From assembly GCF_016127315.1 (NCBI RefSeq), contig NZ_CP065997.1:4340001-4404000 (forward strand): DNA of 64,000 nt, read 5' to 3'. The notes beneath the pieces are model-generated. The model did not search any database. It was given only the letters and a program-made list of their open reading frames with translations, and was not told the DNA's origin. Numbering within the stretch: position 1 is the first letter of the stretch; every line of letters starts with the position of its first letter. The position numbers were made by a program, and so were the translations under genes. Below are positions 27,495-36,327 of the stretch, piece after piece. This DNA comes from Achromobacter deleyi. GTDB lineage: Bacteria > Pseudomonadota > Gammaproteobacteria > Burkholderiales > Burkholderiaceae_B.

Positions 27495-28484
27495 GTGAAG
27501 CAGGGTGGCATGATCACCGGCTGGGCCGGGCTGGCGGCATTGCTGCTGTTGTTGCTGTTGCTGTGCGTGGCCAGCGTCAGCCTGGGCGCGGGGACGTTTT
27601 CGTTCAGCGCCCTGGCCGGCGGGCCGGACGCCGAGCGCGCCTGGCGCCTGCTGCTGGTCAGCCGCGTGCCGCGCACGCTGGCCTTGCTGCTGGCCGGCAT
27701 GGCGCTGGCGGTGGCCGGGCTCATCATGCAGATGCTGGTGCGCAACCGCTATGTCGAACCGACCACGGCCGGCACCGTCGAGTCGGCCACGCTCGGCATC
27801 CTGGTGGTGACGCTGCTGGCGCCGGACACGCCGGTGATCGGCAAGATGCTGACGGCCACCGGCTTCGCGCTGGCGGGCACGCTGCTGTTCCTGGCGCTGC
27901 TGCGGCGCGTGCCGCTGCGCACGCCCTTCATCGTGCCGCTGATCGGCCTGATCCTGGGCGGCGTGATCCACGCGGTCACCACCTTCGTCGCCTATCGCTA
28001 CGACCTGCTGCAGTCGCTGCACGCCTGGACCACGGGCGATTTTTCCGGGGTGCTGCGCGGGCGTTATGAACTGCTGTGGATCGGCTTCGCGCTGGCGGCC
28101 GCCGCCTACCTGGCGGCGGACCGCTACACCGTGGCCGGCATGGGGCGGGAATTCGCCGCCAATCTCGGCCTGAACCACGCGCGCCTGACGCTGACCGGAT
28201 TGCTGATCGTGTCGGCGATCTCCGCGGTGGTGGTGGTGACGGCCGGCGGCATTCCGTTCCTGGGCCTGATCGTGCCGAACGCCGTCAGCCTGATGCTGGG
28301 CGACAACATGCGCCGTTCGATTCCCTGGGTGGCGGCGCTGGGGGGCGTCTTCGTGCTGGCCTGTGACATCATCGGCCGCCTGGTGATCCACCCGTACGAG
28401 GTGCCGCTGGGCACGGTGGTGGGCGTGGTGGGCAGCATCCTGTTCCTGTGCCTGCTGCACAGCCGGAGGAACCGCCGTGGCTGA
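27495..28484 (+). CDS. Ferric-siderophore ABC transporter permease 1 (FatD/CeuB/YclN type)
   Basis: 329 residues, FecCD-family permease with 9-10 helices. The conserved RVPRTLALLLAGMALAVAGLIMQ and the cytoplasmic coupling region near GREFAANLGLN are present, as is GGIPFLGLIVPN. GTG 27495 is preferred over ATG 27510 because CCGGAG stands at good spacing before it. It overlaps the second permease by 8 bases. Confidence 0.9.
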   Translation: MKQGGMITGWAGLAALLLLLLLLCVASVSLGAGTFSFSALAGGPDAERAWRLLLVSRVPRTLALLLAGMALAVAGLIMQMLVRNRYVEPTTAGTVESATLGILVVTLLAPDTPVIGKMLTATGFALAGTLLFLALLRRVPLRTPFIVPLIGLILGGVIHAVTTFVAYRYDLLQSLHAWTTGDFSGVLRGRYELLWIGFALAAAAYLAADRYTVAGMGREFAANLGLNHARLTLTGLLIVSAISAVVVVTAGGIPFLGLIVPNAVSLMLGDNMRRSIPWVAALGGVFVLACDIIGRLVIHPYEVPLGTVVGVVGSILFLCLLHSRRNRRG

Positions 28485-29463
28485 TTCCGTCGTGTCGCGC
28501 GCCGCCACGGCGCGTTCGCCGCAGGCCTGGCGCCTGGCCCTGCTGGCCGCGCTGGCGCTGCTGTGCGTGGCCGGCTTCATGATGCTGGGCGCCAATGGCC
28601 AGTGGGACTTCGTGCTGCCGTTCCGTGGCGGCAAGCTGGCGGTGATGCTGCTGGTGGCGTACGCGGTGGCGGTGTCGTCGGTGCTGTTCCAGACCGTCAC
28701 CCACAACCGCATCCTGACGCCGGCCATCATGGGGTTCGATGCGCTCTACCTGCTGATCCAGTCGGTGGTGGTGTTCGGCTTCGGCCAGGCGGCGGGCGCG
28801 GTCAGCCATCCGGTGGCGGCCTTCGTGCTGGAGGTGTGCGCGATGACGGCGTTCGCCTGCCTGCTGTTCCGCTGGCTGTTCACCGACGCGGTGCGCAGCC
28901 TGCACCTGATGATGCTGGTCGGCATCATCTTCGGCCTGTTGTTCCGCAGCCTGTCCAGCTTTGTCGTGCGCCTGATCGACCCGAACGAGTTCCTGGTGCT
29001 GCAGGACCGGATGTTCGCCAATTTCAATTCGGTGCGCACCGGCCTGCTGCCGATCGCGCTGGCGGCGGTGGCCGTGGCCACGCTGCTGATCTGGCGCATG
29101 CGGCGCCGCTACGACGTGCTGGCGCTGGGGCGCGAGATCGCGCTGAACCTGGGCGTGGACTATCGCCGCACCTTGCTGCTGACGCTGGCCGCCATCGCCG
29201 TGCTGGTGTCGGTGTCCACCGCGCTGGTGGGGCCGGTGACGTTTTTCGGCCTGCTGGTCAGCAACCTGGCCTACCACGCGATGGGCTCGGACCGGCATCG
29301 CCATACCGTGCCTGCCGCGGTGCTGCTCAGCGTGATCTTCCTGGTGGGCGGCCAGACGCTGCTGGAGCGGGTATTGCAGCTGAGCACCACGGTCAGCGTG
29401 GTCATCGAATTCGTGGGCGGAGTGATGTTCCTGGCCCTGATCTTGCGCAGGGGACGCCAATGA
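28477..29463 (+). CDS. Ferric-siderophore ABC transporter permease 2 (FatC/CeuC/YclO type)
   Basis: 328 residues, second FecCD-type permease, forming a heterodimer with the preceding gene product in the inner membrane. Family marks are TPAIMGFDALYLLIQ, GREIALNLGVDYRRTLL and VGPVTFFGLLVSNL. It starts inside the previous gene and its TGA overlaps the ATG of the ATPase gene (ATGA), so translation of the three is coupled. Confidence 0.9.
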   Translation: MADSVVSRAATARSPQAWRLALLAALALLCVAGFMMLGANGQWDFVLPFRGGKLAVMLLVAYAVAVSSVLFQTVTHNRILTPAIMGFDALYLLIQSVVVFGFGQAAGAVSHPVAAFVLEVCAMTAFACLLFRWLFTDAVRSLHLMMLVGIIFGLLFRSLSSFVVRLIDPNEFLVLQDRMFANFNSVRTGLLPIALAAVAVATLLIWRMRRRYDVLALGREIALNLGVDYRRTLLLTLAAIAVLVSVSTALVGPVTFFGLLVSNLAYHAMGSDRHRHTVPAAVLLSVIFLVGGQTLLERVLQLSTTVSVVIEFVGGVMFLALILRRGRQ

Positions 29464-30218
29464 TCGATATCCAAAAAGTCAGCAAGCAGTATGGCGACAG
29501 CGTGGTCGTGGACCAGGTGTCGCTGGCGCTGCCCGCGGGCGGCGTGACCGCCATTATCGGCCCCAACGGCGCCGGCAAGTCGACCCTGCTGTCGATGATC
29601 AGCCGCCTGTTGCCGACGTCGGCCGGCCACATCCTGGTCGACGGCCTGGACGTGACGCGCAGCGACAGCCGCGAACTGGCGCGCCGGCTGGCCATCCTGC
29701 GGCAGGACAACCACCTGCCGCTGCGCCTGACGGTGCGCGACCTGGTGGCGTTCGGCCGCTATCCGCACAGCGGCGGGCGGCTGACGCTGGAGGACAAGGC
29801 CCATATCGACCGCGCCATCGCCTACCTGGAGCTTGAGCCGCTGGCCGACCGCTACCTGGACGAGATGTCCGGCGGCCAGCGCCAGCGCGCCTTCGTGGCG
29901 ATGGTGCTGTGCCAGGACACGCGCTACCTGCTGCTGGACGAGCCGCTCAACAGCCTCGACATGAAGCACGCGGTGGCCATGATGGGCACCCTGCGGCGCG
30001 CGGCCGACGAACTGGGCAAGACCGTGGTGCTGGTGCTGCACGACATCAACTTCGCCTCGGCCTATGCCGACCGCATCGTGGCGATGAAGGCGGGCAGGGT
30101 GGCGCACCATGGCACTCCCGCCGAGTTGATCCGTCCGGAAGTCCTGGGCGCGTTGTACGAACTGCCGATCGACGTGCACGAGATCGGCGGCAAGCGCATC
30201 TGCGTGTACTACCGCTGA
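29460..30218 (+). CDS. Ferric-siderophore ABC transporter ATPase (YclP/CeuD type)
   Basis: 252 residues. Walker A GPNGAGKST, Q-loop ILRQDN, signature MSGGQRQRA, Walker B LLLDEPLNSLD and H-loop LVLHDIN are all intact. The sequence V-x-FGRYPHSGGRL after the Q-loop is typical of YclP/CeuD ATPases. It energises import of the ferric siderophore captured by the binding protein encoded two genes upstream. No terminator with a clear T-tract follows. Confidence 0.93.
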   Translation: MIDIQKVSKQYGDSVVVDQVSLALPAGGVTAIIGPNGAGKSTLLSMISRLLPTSAGHILVDGLDVTRSDSRELARRLAILRQDNHLPLRLTVRDLVAFGRYPHSGGRLTLEDKAHIDRAIAYLELEPLADRYLDEMSGGQRQRAFVAMVLCQDTRYLLLDEPLNSLDMKHAVAMMGTLRRAADELGKTVVLVLHDINFASAYADRIVAMKAGRVAHHGTPAELIRPEVLGALYELPIDVHEIGGKRICVYYR

Positions 30219-30349
30219 CCCGCGGTCGATAAAAACAGGGGCGCATGGCCGCGGCGGGGGCCTGCCGAGGGGCGCGCACGCGTGGCACGAGGTGGCTGAA
30301 AAGCATCTGAATTGAACGCGTGTCTCATTTATCGTGGCCGCAAGGCAAC

Positions 30350-30385
30350 GTAATGATAAAAGCATTGCGAGTGATTCTCGTTGTC
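30350..30385 (+). promoter_or_regulatory. Fur-box region upstream of the second receptor
   Basis: TAATGATAAAAGCATTG is followed directly by GCGAGTGATTCTCGTTG; the two segments overlap as Fur hexamer-like units (AATGAT, AGCATT, GAGTGA, TTCTCG). They lie 55-90 bases before the receptor start. One or two Fur dimers could bind; iron repression is expected. Confidence 0.6.
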
Positions 30386-30438
30386 AAGAGAATGGCGAAC
30401 CCTTCCATTTCAAACGACTTCGACAAGACCCGCTGGCC

Positions 30439-32535
30439 ATGCACGTCCTTCGCCCTCTCACCGCCGCCCTGTTCGTCGTGGCTCCCCTGGCCGCGCACGG
30501 CCAGGCCGCCGCGCCCACCGCCACCTTGCCCGCCGTCAGCGTCGTCGGCACCGACGACACCGCCCGGAGCTACAACCCGCCCGCGTCCACCAGCGCCACC
30601 AAGATCGACGCGCCGCTGCGCGACATTCCGCAGACGGTGAACGTGGTGCCGGCGCAGGTGCTGCGCGACCAGCACGCCATGTCGGTGCAGGACGCGCTCA
30701 AGAACGTGCCGGGCGTCAGCTTCTCGACCGGCGACGGCCAGCGCGACCAGGTGTCGATCCGCGGCTTCACCGCCATCGCCGACCAGTTCGTCGACGGCTT
30801 CCGCGACGACGCGCTGTACTACCGCGACCTGTCCAACGTCGAGCGCATCGACGTCATCAAGGGCCCGGCCGCGGTGCTGTATGGCCGCGGCTCGTCGGGC
30901 GGCCTGATCAACCGCGTCACCAAGAAGCCGGGCGAGGACATCTCGCAGGTCGGCCTGAGCTACGGCTCGTGGAACGACCGCCGGCTCGACCTGGACCTGG
31001 GCCGCGCCAACGAGAGCGGCTCCATGTCGTGGCGCCTGACCGGCGCGGTGGAGAAGGGCGACAGCTACCGCGACAAGCAGTTCATCGACCGCAAGGCGAT
31101 CGCGCCGTCGGCCCAGTTCCGCCTGGGCGAGGACACCACCTTCCTGCTGCAGACCGAGTTCCTGGAAGACCGCCGCCTGACCGACTTCGGCATTCCGGCC
31201 TATCACGGCCGGCCGGTGGACGTGGACCCGTCCACCTACTACGGCGCCGAGAACGCGCGCGACACCGATTACACCCAGACCCGTGTGCAGTCCTATGCCG
31301 GCACGCTGACGCACCGCTTCAACGAGAACTGGTCGCTGCGCAACGCCACGCGCTACTACCACTACACGCTGAACCGCAACAACACCTTGCCCGGCACGGT
31401 CAACGAAGCCGCCCAGACCGTGTCGCTGACGCACGGCAACGTGCTGCGCGACGAACACGGCTGGACCAACCAGACCGAGCTGATGCAGCGCGTGCAATGG
31501 GGATCGGTGCGCCACGACATCCTGTACGGCGTCGAAGTGGGGCAGCAGAACAAGGACCTGGTGAGCTATTCCAACGCCAACGTGGCGGTGGTCAACCTGT
31601 TCGATCCGCGCCTGCCGACGCTGCAGCGCCAGGCCGTGGGCGCGCCGGGTTCGGACAGCCTGGGCCGCTTCAGCACGCTCGGCCTGTACGTGCAGGACAT
31701 GGTGTCGCTGGGAGAGCACTGGAAGGTGCTGGGCGGCGTGCGCCACGACCGCTTCGAGCAGAAGACCGAGGACCGCCGCAGCGGCCAGAACCTGCAGCGC
31801 ACCGACTCCAACCTGAGTCCGCGCCTGGGCCTGGTGTTCCAGCCGGACAGCGTGCAGTCGTACTACGTGTCGTGGAGCCGTTCGTACCAGCCCTCGGGCG
31901 AGGCCTTCGCGCTGGCCGCCAACAACGCCGACCTGGCGCCGGAAAAGACCACCAACTATGAAGTCGGCGCCAAGTACGACTTCCTGGATGGCAAGCTCTC
32001 GACCACCGTGTCCGTGTTCCGCCTGGAGCGCACCGACATCAAGGTCACCAACCCGGTGACCAACACGCTGGTGCCGGTGGGCACGCAGCGCACCGACGGC
32101 GCCGAATGGACGCTGTCGGGCGACCTGTCCAACGGCTGGCGCGCGATGCTGGGCTACGCCTACCTGGATGCGCGCGTGACGCAGTCCGTCGCGGTGGACG
32201 CCGGCAAGAGCGTGGAAGGCAAGCGCGCCACGCTGACGCCGCGCCATGCCGGCAACGTCTGGATCACCAAGGACCTGGGCGATGGCTTCGGCGCGGGCGC
32301 CGGCCTGAACCTGGTGGGCGCGCGCTTCGCCAACCCGGGCAGCACGGTCACGCTGCCGGGCTACCTGACGGCGGACGCGGCGGCATGGTGGCGCCAGGGG
32401 CCGTACTCGGTGCAGTTGAACTTGTACAACCTGTTCAACGCCGGCTACATCGTCTCGGCCCACGGCACCAGCCCCAACCTGAACATGCCGGGCGCGCCGC
32501 GCAACGCGATGCTGAGCCTGCAGTACCGCATGTAA
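30439..32535 (+). CDS. TonB-dependent siderophore receptor (Fiu-like)
   Basis: 698 residues. Short signal peptide (MHVLRPLTAALFVVAPLAAHGQA), TonB box PAVSVVG, plug with IDAPLRDIPQTVNVVPAQVLRDQ, DALKNVPGVSF, VSIRGF and IDVIKGPAAVLYGRGSSGGLINRVTKKPG, and a barrel ending in MLSLQYRM. The plug resembles Fiu-type monocatecholate receptors. It has no STN domain, so it does not signal through FecR. It stands alone after its own Fur-box region; the upstream frame is open but ATG 30439 begins the signal peptide. Ligand unproven. Confidence 0.9.
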   Translation: MHVLRPLTAALFVVAPLAAHGQAAAPTATLPAVSVVGTDDTARSYNPPASTSATKIDAPLRDIPQTVNVVPAQVLRDQHAMSVQDALKNVPGVSFSTGDGQRDQVSIRGFTAIADQFVDGFRDDALYYRDLSNVERIDVIKGPAAVLYGRGSSGGLINRVTKKPGEDISQVGLSYGSWNDRRLDLDLGRANESGSMSWRLTGAVEKGDSYRDKQFIDRKAIAPSAQFRLGEDTTFLLQTEFLEDRRLTDFGIPAYHGRPVDVDPSTYYGAENARDTDYTQTRVQSYAGTLTHRFNENWSLRNATRYYHYTLNRNNTLPGTVNEAAQTVSLTHGNVLRDEHGWTNQTELMQRVQWGSVRHDILYGVEVGQQNKDLVSYSNANVAVVNLFDPRLPTLQRQAVGAPGSDSLGRFSTLGLYVQDMVSLGEHWKVLGGVRHDRFEQKTEDRRSGQNLQRTDSNLSPRLGLVFQPDSVQSYYVSWSRSYQPSGEAFALAANNADLAPEKTTNYEVGAKYDFLDGKLSTTVSVFRLERTDIKVTNPVTNTLVPVGTQRTDGAEWTLSGDLSNGWRAMLGYAYLDARVTQSVAVDAGKSVEGKRATLTPRHAGNVWITKDLGDGFGAGAGLNLVGARFANPGSTVTLPGYLTADAAAWWRQGPYSVQLNLYNLFNAGYIVSAHGTSPNLNMPGAPRNAMLSLQYRM

Positions 32536-32545
32536 AACGAGCAGT

Positions 32546-32572
32546 CCGCGCGCGCCGGCCAGGCGCGCGCGG
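32546..32572. terminator. Possible bidirectional hairpin between convergent genes
   Basis: An 11-base-pair GC stem CCGCGCGCGCC / GGCGCGCGCGG with a GGCCA loop occupies the 43-base gap between the receptor and thiM. There is no T-tract, so it may be a weak or Rho-assisted terminator for both. Confidence 0.4.
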
Positions 32573-32578
32573 CGCGGT

Positions 32579-33400
32579 TCAGCGCAGCGGCGATTCGGCC
32601 GTCAGGCTGTCCGTTTCCAGCGCCGCCAGCGCGTCCAGGAAGCGCCACGCGAACGAGCCGGGGCCTTCCGCCAGCGCGTCGGCGCGCCGGCCGGCGATGC
32701 CGAAGCAGGACAGCGCCGCCACCGCCGCCGTGTAGGCGTCATCGCGCGCCACCGCCGCGAAGGCGCCCACCACCGCCGTCAGCGCGCAGCCCGTGGCGGT
32801 GACCTGCGGCATCAGCGGCGATCCGCCGGTCACGCGCACTTCGCGCTGGCCGTCCGTCACGAAATCCACTTCACCGGTCACGGCCACCACGGTGGCGCGC
32901 GCCCGCGCCAGCTCGCGCGCCGCCTGCTCGGCCTGTTGCACCGGATCGCGCGCGTCCACGCCCTTGCTGGCGCTCTGGCCGCCGGCCAGCGCGATGATCT
33001 CCGATGCATTGCCGCGTATCACCGCGGGCCGCAGGTCCAGCAGGCGCCGCACCGCGTCGCGGCGGAACGCCGTGGCGTGGTGCGCCACCGGATCCAGCAC
33101 CCATGGCGTGCCGGCCCGGCCCGCGGCGGCGGCCGTCAGCAGCATGCTGTCCAGCCAGGGGGCCGAGAGGGTGCCGATATTGATCACCACCGCGCCGCTG
33201 ATGGCGGCGAATTCGGGCGCTTCCTCGGACGCGTGCACCATCGCGGGCGAGGCGCCGATCGCCAGCAGCGTATTGGCCGCGGTATTCATCGACACGAAAT
33301 TGGTCAGGCACTGCACCAGCGGCGCGTCGCGGCGCACGGCCGCGTACAGGTCGCGCGACGCCAGCGTCAGCGCGGAAAGGGAGGGGGTGGTAGAGGCCAT
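32579..33400 (-). CDS. thiM: Hydroxyethylthiazole kinase
   Basis: 273 residues, ribokinase-fold enzyme that phosphorylates 4-methyl-5-(2-hydroxyethyl)thiazole for thiamine salvage. Family marks: PLVQCLTNFVSMNTAANTLLAIGASPAM at the amino end, VLDPVAHHATAFR, RGNASEIIALAG, and the anion-hole/catalytic region VTATGCALTAVVGAFAA with its cysteine. ATG 33400 follows AAGGA at good spacing. Upstream is a TPP riboswitch, so expression is expected to fall when thiamine pyrophosphate is plentiful. No thiD or thiE is next to it. Confidence 0.95.
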   Translation of the reverse strand: MASTTPSLSALTLASRDLYAAVRRDAPLVQCLTNFVSMNTAANTLLAIGASPAMVHASEEAPEFAAISGAVVINIGTLSAPWLDSMLLTAAAAGRAGTPWVLDPVAHHATAFRRDAVRRLLDLRPAVIRGNASEIIALAGGQSASKGVDARDPVQQAEQAARELARARATVVAVTGEVDFVTDGQREVRVTGGSPLMPQVTATGCALTAVVGAFAAVARDDAYTAAVAALSCFGIAGRRADALAEGPGSFAWRFLDALAALETDSLTAESPLR

Positions 33401-33478
33401 GCCGATAGGTCCTTGCAGGGGGCTGCAGGCGGGGCGGGGCGTCATGGCGCGGCAGCGGGGGCCGGCGGAATGCGCACC

Positions 33479-33590
33479 TTCCCTACGCCAGCATTGTCTG
33501 GATCAGGTTCAACGGGTCTGCGCGCCGCGCGCCGCGTGTGGGGCGCGGCCGCCATCGGAATCTCAGCTTCTTGCCGAAGCTCCCCGGGTG
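33479..33590 (-). promoter_or_regulatory. TPP (THI-element) riboswitch upstream of thiM
   Basis: Read on the minus strand: GGGGAGC near the 5' end (33585-33579), CTGAGA (33566-33561), then ACCCGTTGAACCTGATCC (33516-33499) and the terminal CAATGCTGGCGTAGGGA. These are the conserved thi-box elements in the correct order; the P3 region is a long GC hairpin. It ends 78 bases before the thiM start, room for a Shine-Dalgarno-sequestering switch. Confidence 0.95.
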
Positions 33591-33694
33591 GATGCAGCTA
33601 TGTTCGGAGGCGCAAGGGGGGCTTGTCAAGCCGGATGGGCCGGCGCATCTGTCATCATGGCGGGCAATCGGATCGAGACGAGGAGGCGCGCGGC

Positions 33695-34723
33695 ATGCAG
33701 ACCCACGATGAGGCGTTGACCGAGCAGGACCTGTCCTGGTTGCGCCGTCATACGCGCTTTCACGGCGCGGAAACGGTCCTGGGGGCGGTGTTCTTCACGC
33801 TGTTCCTGGCCATCACCGCATTCATGGCAGGGATCTGGCTGTGGGGGCCCTCGACCACGGCGCGCGATCCGGTGCTGGGCGTGATGATCCTGGTGCTTGC
33901 CGGCTTCACGCTGCATTTCGGCCGGCGCCTGCTGCGCGGCCCGGCGGTGCGGCGGCGCTGGCGGCGGGTGTTGCGCGGAGGCGTGCCGAAGCAGGTGGTC
34001 TCGGGCGTGCTCACCGGCTTGGCGCCCACCGCCGGTGGCAGCGTGCGGTACGGCATCGATGGGCGCACGCTGGAGGTGGCGCTGCCGTTCATGAACGGCT
34101 TCACGATGCCCGGGGATGGCGGCACGAGTCCCGAACGCTGCGCCGCCAGGCTGGATGCGCCGGTACGGCTGCACCTGCTGGCGCTGTGGCCGGGGCAGGC
34201 GCCGGTGCTGTTGCGCGCGGAATACGACGGCCCGGGCGAAGTGCAGAAAGCCTACGAGACCCTCGGCGATGCTGATCGGGGGCGGTTGGGGCAGGATGCG
34301 GCCTTGTCGCGCAACGTGTTGCTGGGGGCAGCGCTGGTGTCTCTGGCCGCCGGTTGGTTGGCGTGGCCGCTGTATGGCGTCGGCGCGTTGTTCCTGGCGG
34401 CGGCATGGTGGGCGGGGCGGCCGAGCCGGGCCTTGCGGCGCGCGAGCGTCAAGTACGGCGTGCGCGGCCGGGTGGACGAGGTCCTGACCTACAAGGCGCA
34501 GATGCCGGACTCGACTTCCAGGACTCCGCTGTACGCCTATCGGCTGGGCGGCGAACTGTACAACCTCAGCCATGGCGGCGGCCCGGCGCATCCCGGGGAG
34601 CGGGTCGCGTTCGAGTACCTGGACCGGGGCAAGGGCGGCCTGGAACCGCTGTTTTTTCACCGCGAAGGCGGGGCGCCCTCCGCGTCCGCGGACAGGCTCG
34701 TCACGGACAATTCCAAGGCCTGA
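33695..34723 (+). CDS. Membrane protein of unknown function
   Basis: 342 residues, start at ATG 33695 after a strong AGGAGG. Two helices near the amino end (about 26-48 and 56-72), a soluble stretch, then two more helices near residues 210-245, and a carboxy-terminal soluble part with VRGRVDEVLTYKAQMPDSTSRTPLYAYRLGG, a layout like DUF3592-type proteins. I do not recognise a function. It lies between the thiM riboswitch and the Fur box of the sigma-factor gene and has no obvious partner. Confidence 0.75.
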   Translation: MQTHDEALTEQDLSWLRRHTRFHGAETVLGAVFFTLFLAITAFMAGIWLWGPSTTARDPVLGVMILVLAGFTLHFGRRLLRGPAVRRRWRRVLRGGVPKQVVSGVLTGLAPTAGGSVRYGIDGRTLEVALPFMNGFTMPGDGGTSPERCAARLDAPVRLHLLALWPGQAPVLLRAEYDGPGEVQKAYETLGDADRGRLGQDAALSRNVLLGAALVSLAAGWLAWPLYGVGALFLAAAWWAGRPSRALRRASVKYGVRGRVDEVLTYKAQMPDSTSRTPLYAYRLGGELYNLSHGGGPAHPGERVAFEYLDRGKGGLEPLFFHREGGAPSASADRLVTDNSKA

Positions 34724-34771
34724 ATCGGAAGCGTCGCGACGGGGGCGGGGCGTCCGCGCCGGGCGGGGCGC

Positions 34772-34820
34772 TTGCCGATGCCAGTCTCTCGTCATTACAA
34801 TAGAGAATGGTTATCATTCA
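34772..34820 (+). promoter_or_regulatory. Promoter and Fur box of the FecI-type sigma gene
   Basis: TTGCCG (34772-34777), 18 bases, TACAAT (34796-34801), then GAGAATGGTTATCATTC (34803-34819), the closest match in this window to the GATAATGATTATCATTATC-type Fur operator. It overlaps the expected transcription start. Confidence 0.75.
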
Positions 34821-34843
34821 TTTGCCCGCAAGGGCGCGCGGCC

Positions 34844-35350
34844 ATGCCCCCCACGACGCAGGATCGAATCGAATCGCTTTATGTGGATCACCACGGCTGG
34901 TTGCACGGTTGGCTGCGCCGTCAGCTGGGCAATTCGTTCGAGGCCGCGGACCTGGCGCATGACGTGTTCGTGCGCCTGCTGCGCCGGCCGGCCGTGGCCG
35001 ACACGCGCGAGCCGCGGGCTTTCCTGAGCACCATCGCGCGTGGCCTGCTGGTCGACCACTGGCGCCGCCGCGAACTGGAGCGCGCCTGGCTCGACGTGCT
35101 GGCCCGCACGCCGGAAGCGCAAGCCCCTTCCCCCGAAAGCCGCCTGCTCATCCTCGAGGCGCTGATCAAGATCGACCAGATGCTCGACACCCTCAAGCCC
35201 AAGGTGCGCCAGGCCTTCCTGTGGGCCCAGCTCGAGGGCCTGAGCTGCCCGCAGATCGCCGCGCGGCTCGATGTGTCGCTGGCCACCGCCGAGCGCTACG
35301 TCGCCAGCGGGCTGCGCCAGTGCTATCAATTCCGCTTCGAGCCGGCATGA
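34844..35350 (+). CDS. FecI-family ECF sigma factor (iron starvation)
   Basis: 168 residues. Region 2 (SLYVDHHGWLHGWLRRQLGNSFEAADLAHDVFVRLLRR) and region 4 (FLWAQLEGLSCPQIAARLDVSLATAERYVASGLRQCY) are typical of FecI-like sigma factors. ATG 34844 is chosen as it begins just before region 2; an in-frame ATG at 34772 would place the Fur box inside the coding region. The stop overlaps the FecR start. Fur represses the gene in iron excess; FecR and the STN receptor activate the protein when ligand binds. Confidence 0.93.
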   Translation: MPPTTQDRIESLYVDHHGWLHGWLRRQLGNSFEAADLAHDVFVRLLRRPAVADTREPRAFLSTIARGLLVDHWRRRELERAWLDVLARTPEAQAPSPESRLLILEALIKIDQMLDTLKPKVRQAFLWAQLEGLSCPQIAARLDVSLATAERYVASGLRQCYQFRFEPA

Positions 35351-36327
35351 GAGAGCCGGGCGCGGCCGCGCCGATCGCCGCCACCATCGTCGACCAGGCC
35401 ATCGACTGGTCGGTCAAACTCAACTTCAGCCAGGCGGACGCGCGCACGCGCGCGGCGTTCGAGCGCTGGCGCCGGGCCGCGCCCGAGCACGAAATGGCCT
35501 GGGCCCGCGTGCAATCGCTGAACGCCGATTTCACCTCGGTCCCGCAGGGGCTGGCGCTGGATGCGTTGACGGCCCTGAACGGCACGCGCCGGCGCCAGCG
35601 CCGCGTGGTGCTCAAGAGCCTGCTGGTCGCCGGCGGCGTATTGGGCACGGGCTGGGCGGCGCGCGAGCAGGTGCCCTGGCAGCGCCTGGTCGCCGACGTC
35701 AGCACCGGCCTGGGCGAGCGCCGGGCCCTGACGCTGGCCGATGGCACCTATCTGGTGCTGAACACCGACAGCGCCGTGAGCCTGCTGCTGGAGGGCCCCG
35801 AGCGCGTGGTGGTGCTGCATCGCGGCGAGATCTCGCTGAGCACGGGCAGCGACGCCGGGTCGCCGGCGCGGCGGCCGTTCCGCGTGCGCACGCCGTATGG
35901 CATGGTCGAGGCGCTGGGCACCCGCTTCGTCGTGCGCCTGGACGACGACGGCGCCCGGGTCAGCGTGCAGGAACACGCGGTGGCCCTGACGCCGGCCGAC
36001 GGCGGCGACCGTGTCATCGTGCAGGCGGGCCAGCAGGGCTGGCTTGACCGCCGGCACGCGCAACCCCTGCCGCCGCCCGCCATGGAAAGCGCGGCCTGGG
36101 TCGAAGGCGCGATCGTCGGCAAGAACATGCGGCTGACCGACCTGCTGGCGGAACTGTCGCGCTATCGCCGCGGGCGCATCAGCTGTGCCCCCGAGGTGGC
36201 GGACCTGCGGGTATCGGGCACCTATCACATCGGCGACGCCGACCGGGCGCTGGCCTTCCTGGCCCAGACCTTGCCGGTCCGGGTGCGTTACTGGACCCGC
36301 TACTGGGTGACGGTCGGCCCGGCCTGA
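35347..36327 (+). CDS. FecR-family anti-sigma regulator
   Basis: 326 residues. A cytoplasmic amino part with the DUF4880-type motif (IDQAIDWSVKLNFSQADARTRAAFERWRRAAPEHEMAWARV here with VDQ), a single membrane segment near residues 95-115 (VVLKSLLVAGGVLGTGWAA), then the periplasmic FecR domain (GERRALTLADGTYLVLNTDSAVSL, RPFRVRTPYGMVEALGTRFVVRL) and an STN-like tail. It passes the signal from the outer-membrane receptor to the sigma factor. Start codon overlaps the sigma stop (ATGA). Confidence 0.93.
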   Translation: MREPGAAAPIAATIVDQAIDWSVKLNFSQADARTRAAFERWRRAAPEHEMAWARVQSLNADFTSVPQGLALDALTALNGTRRRQRRVVLKSLLVAGGVLGTGWAAREQVPWQRLVADVSTGLGERRALTLADGTYLVLNTDSAVSLLLEGPERVVVLHRGEISLSTGSDAGSPARRPFRVRTPYGMVEALGTRFVVRLDDDGARVSVQEHAVALTPADGGDRVIVQAGQQGWLDRRHAQPLPPPAMESAAWVEGAIVGKNMRLTDLLAELSRYRRGRISCAPEVADLRVSGTYHIGDADRALAFLAQTLPVRVRYWTRYWVTVGPA

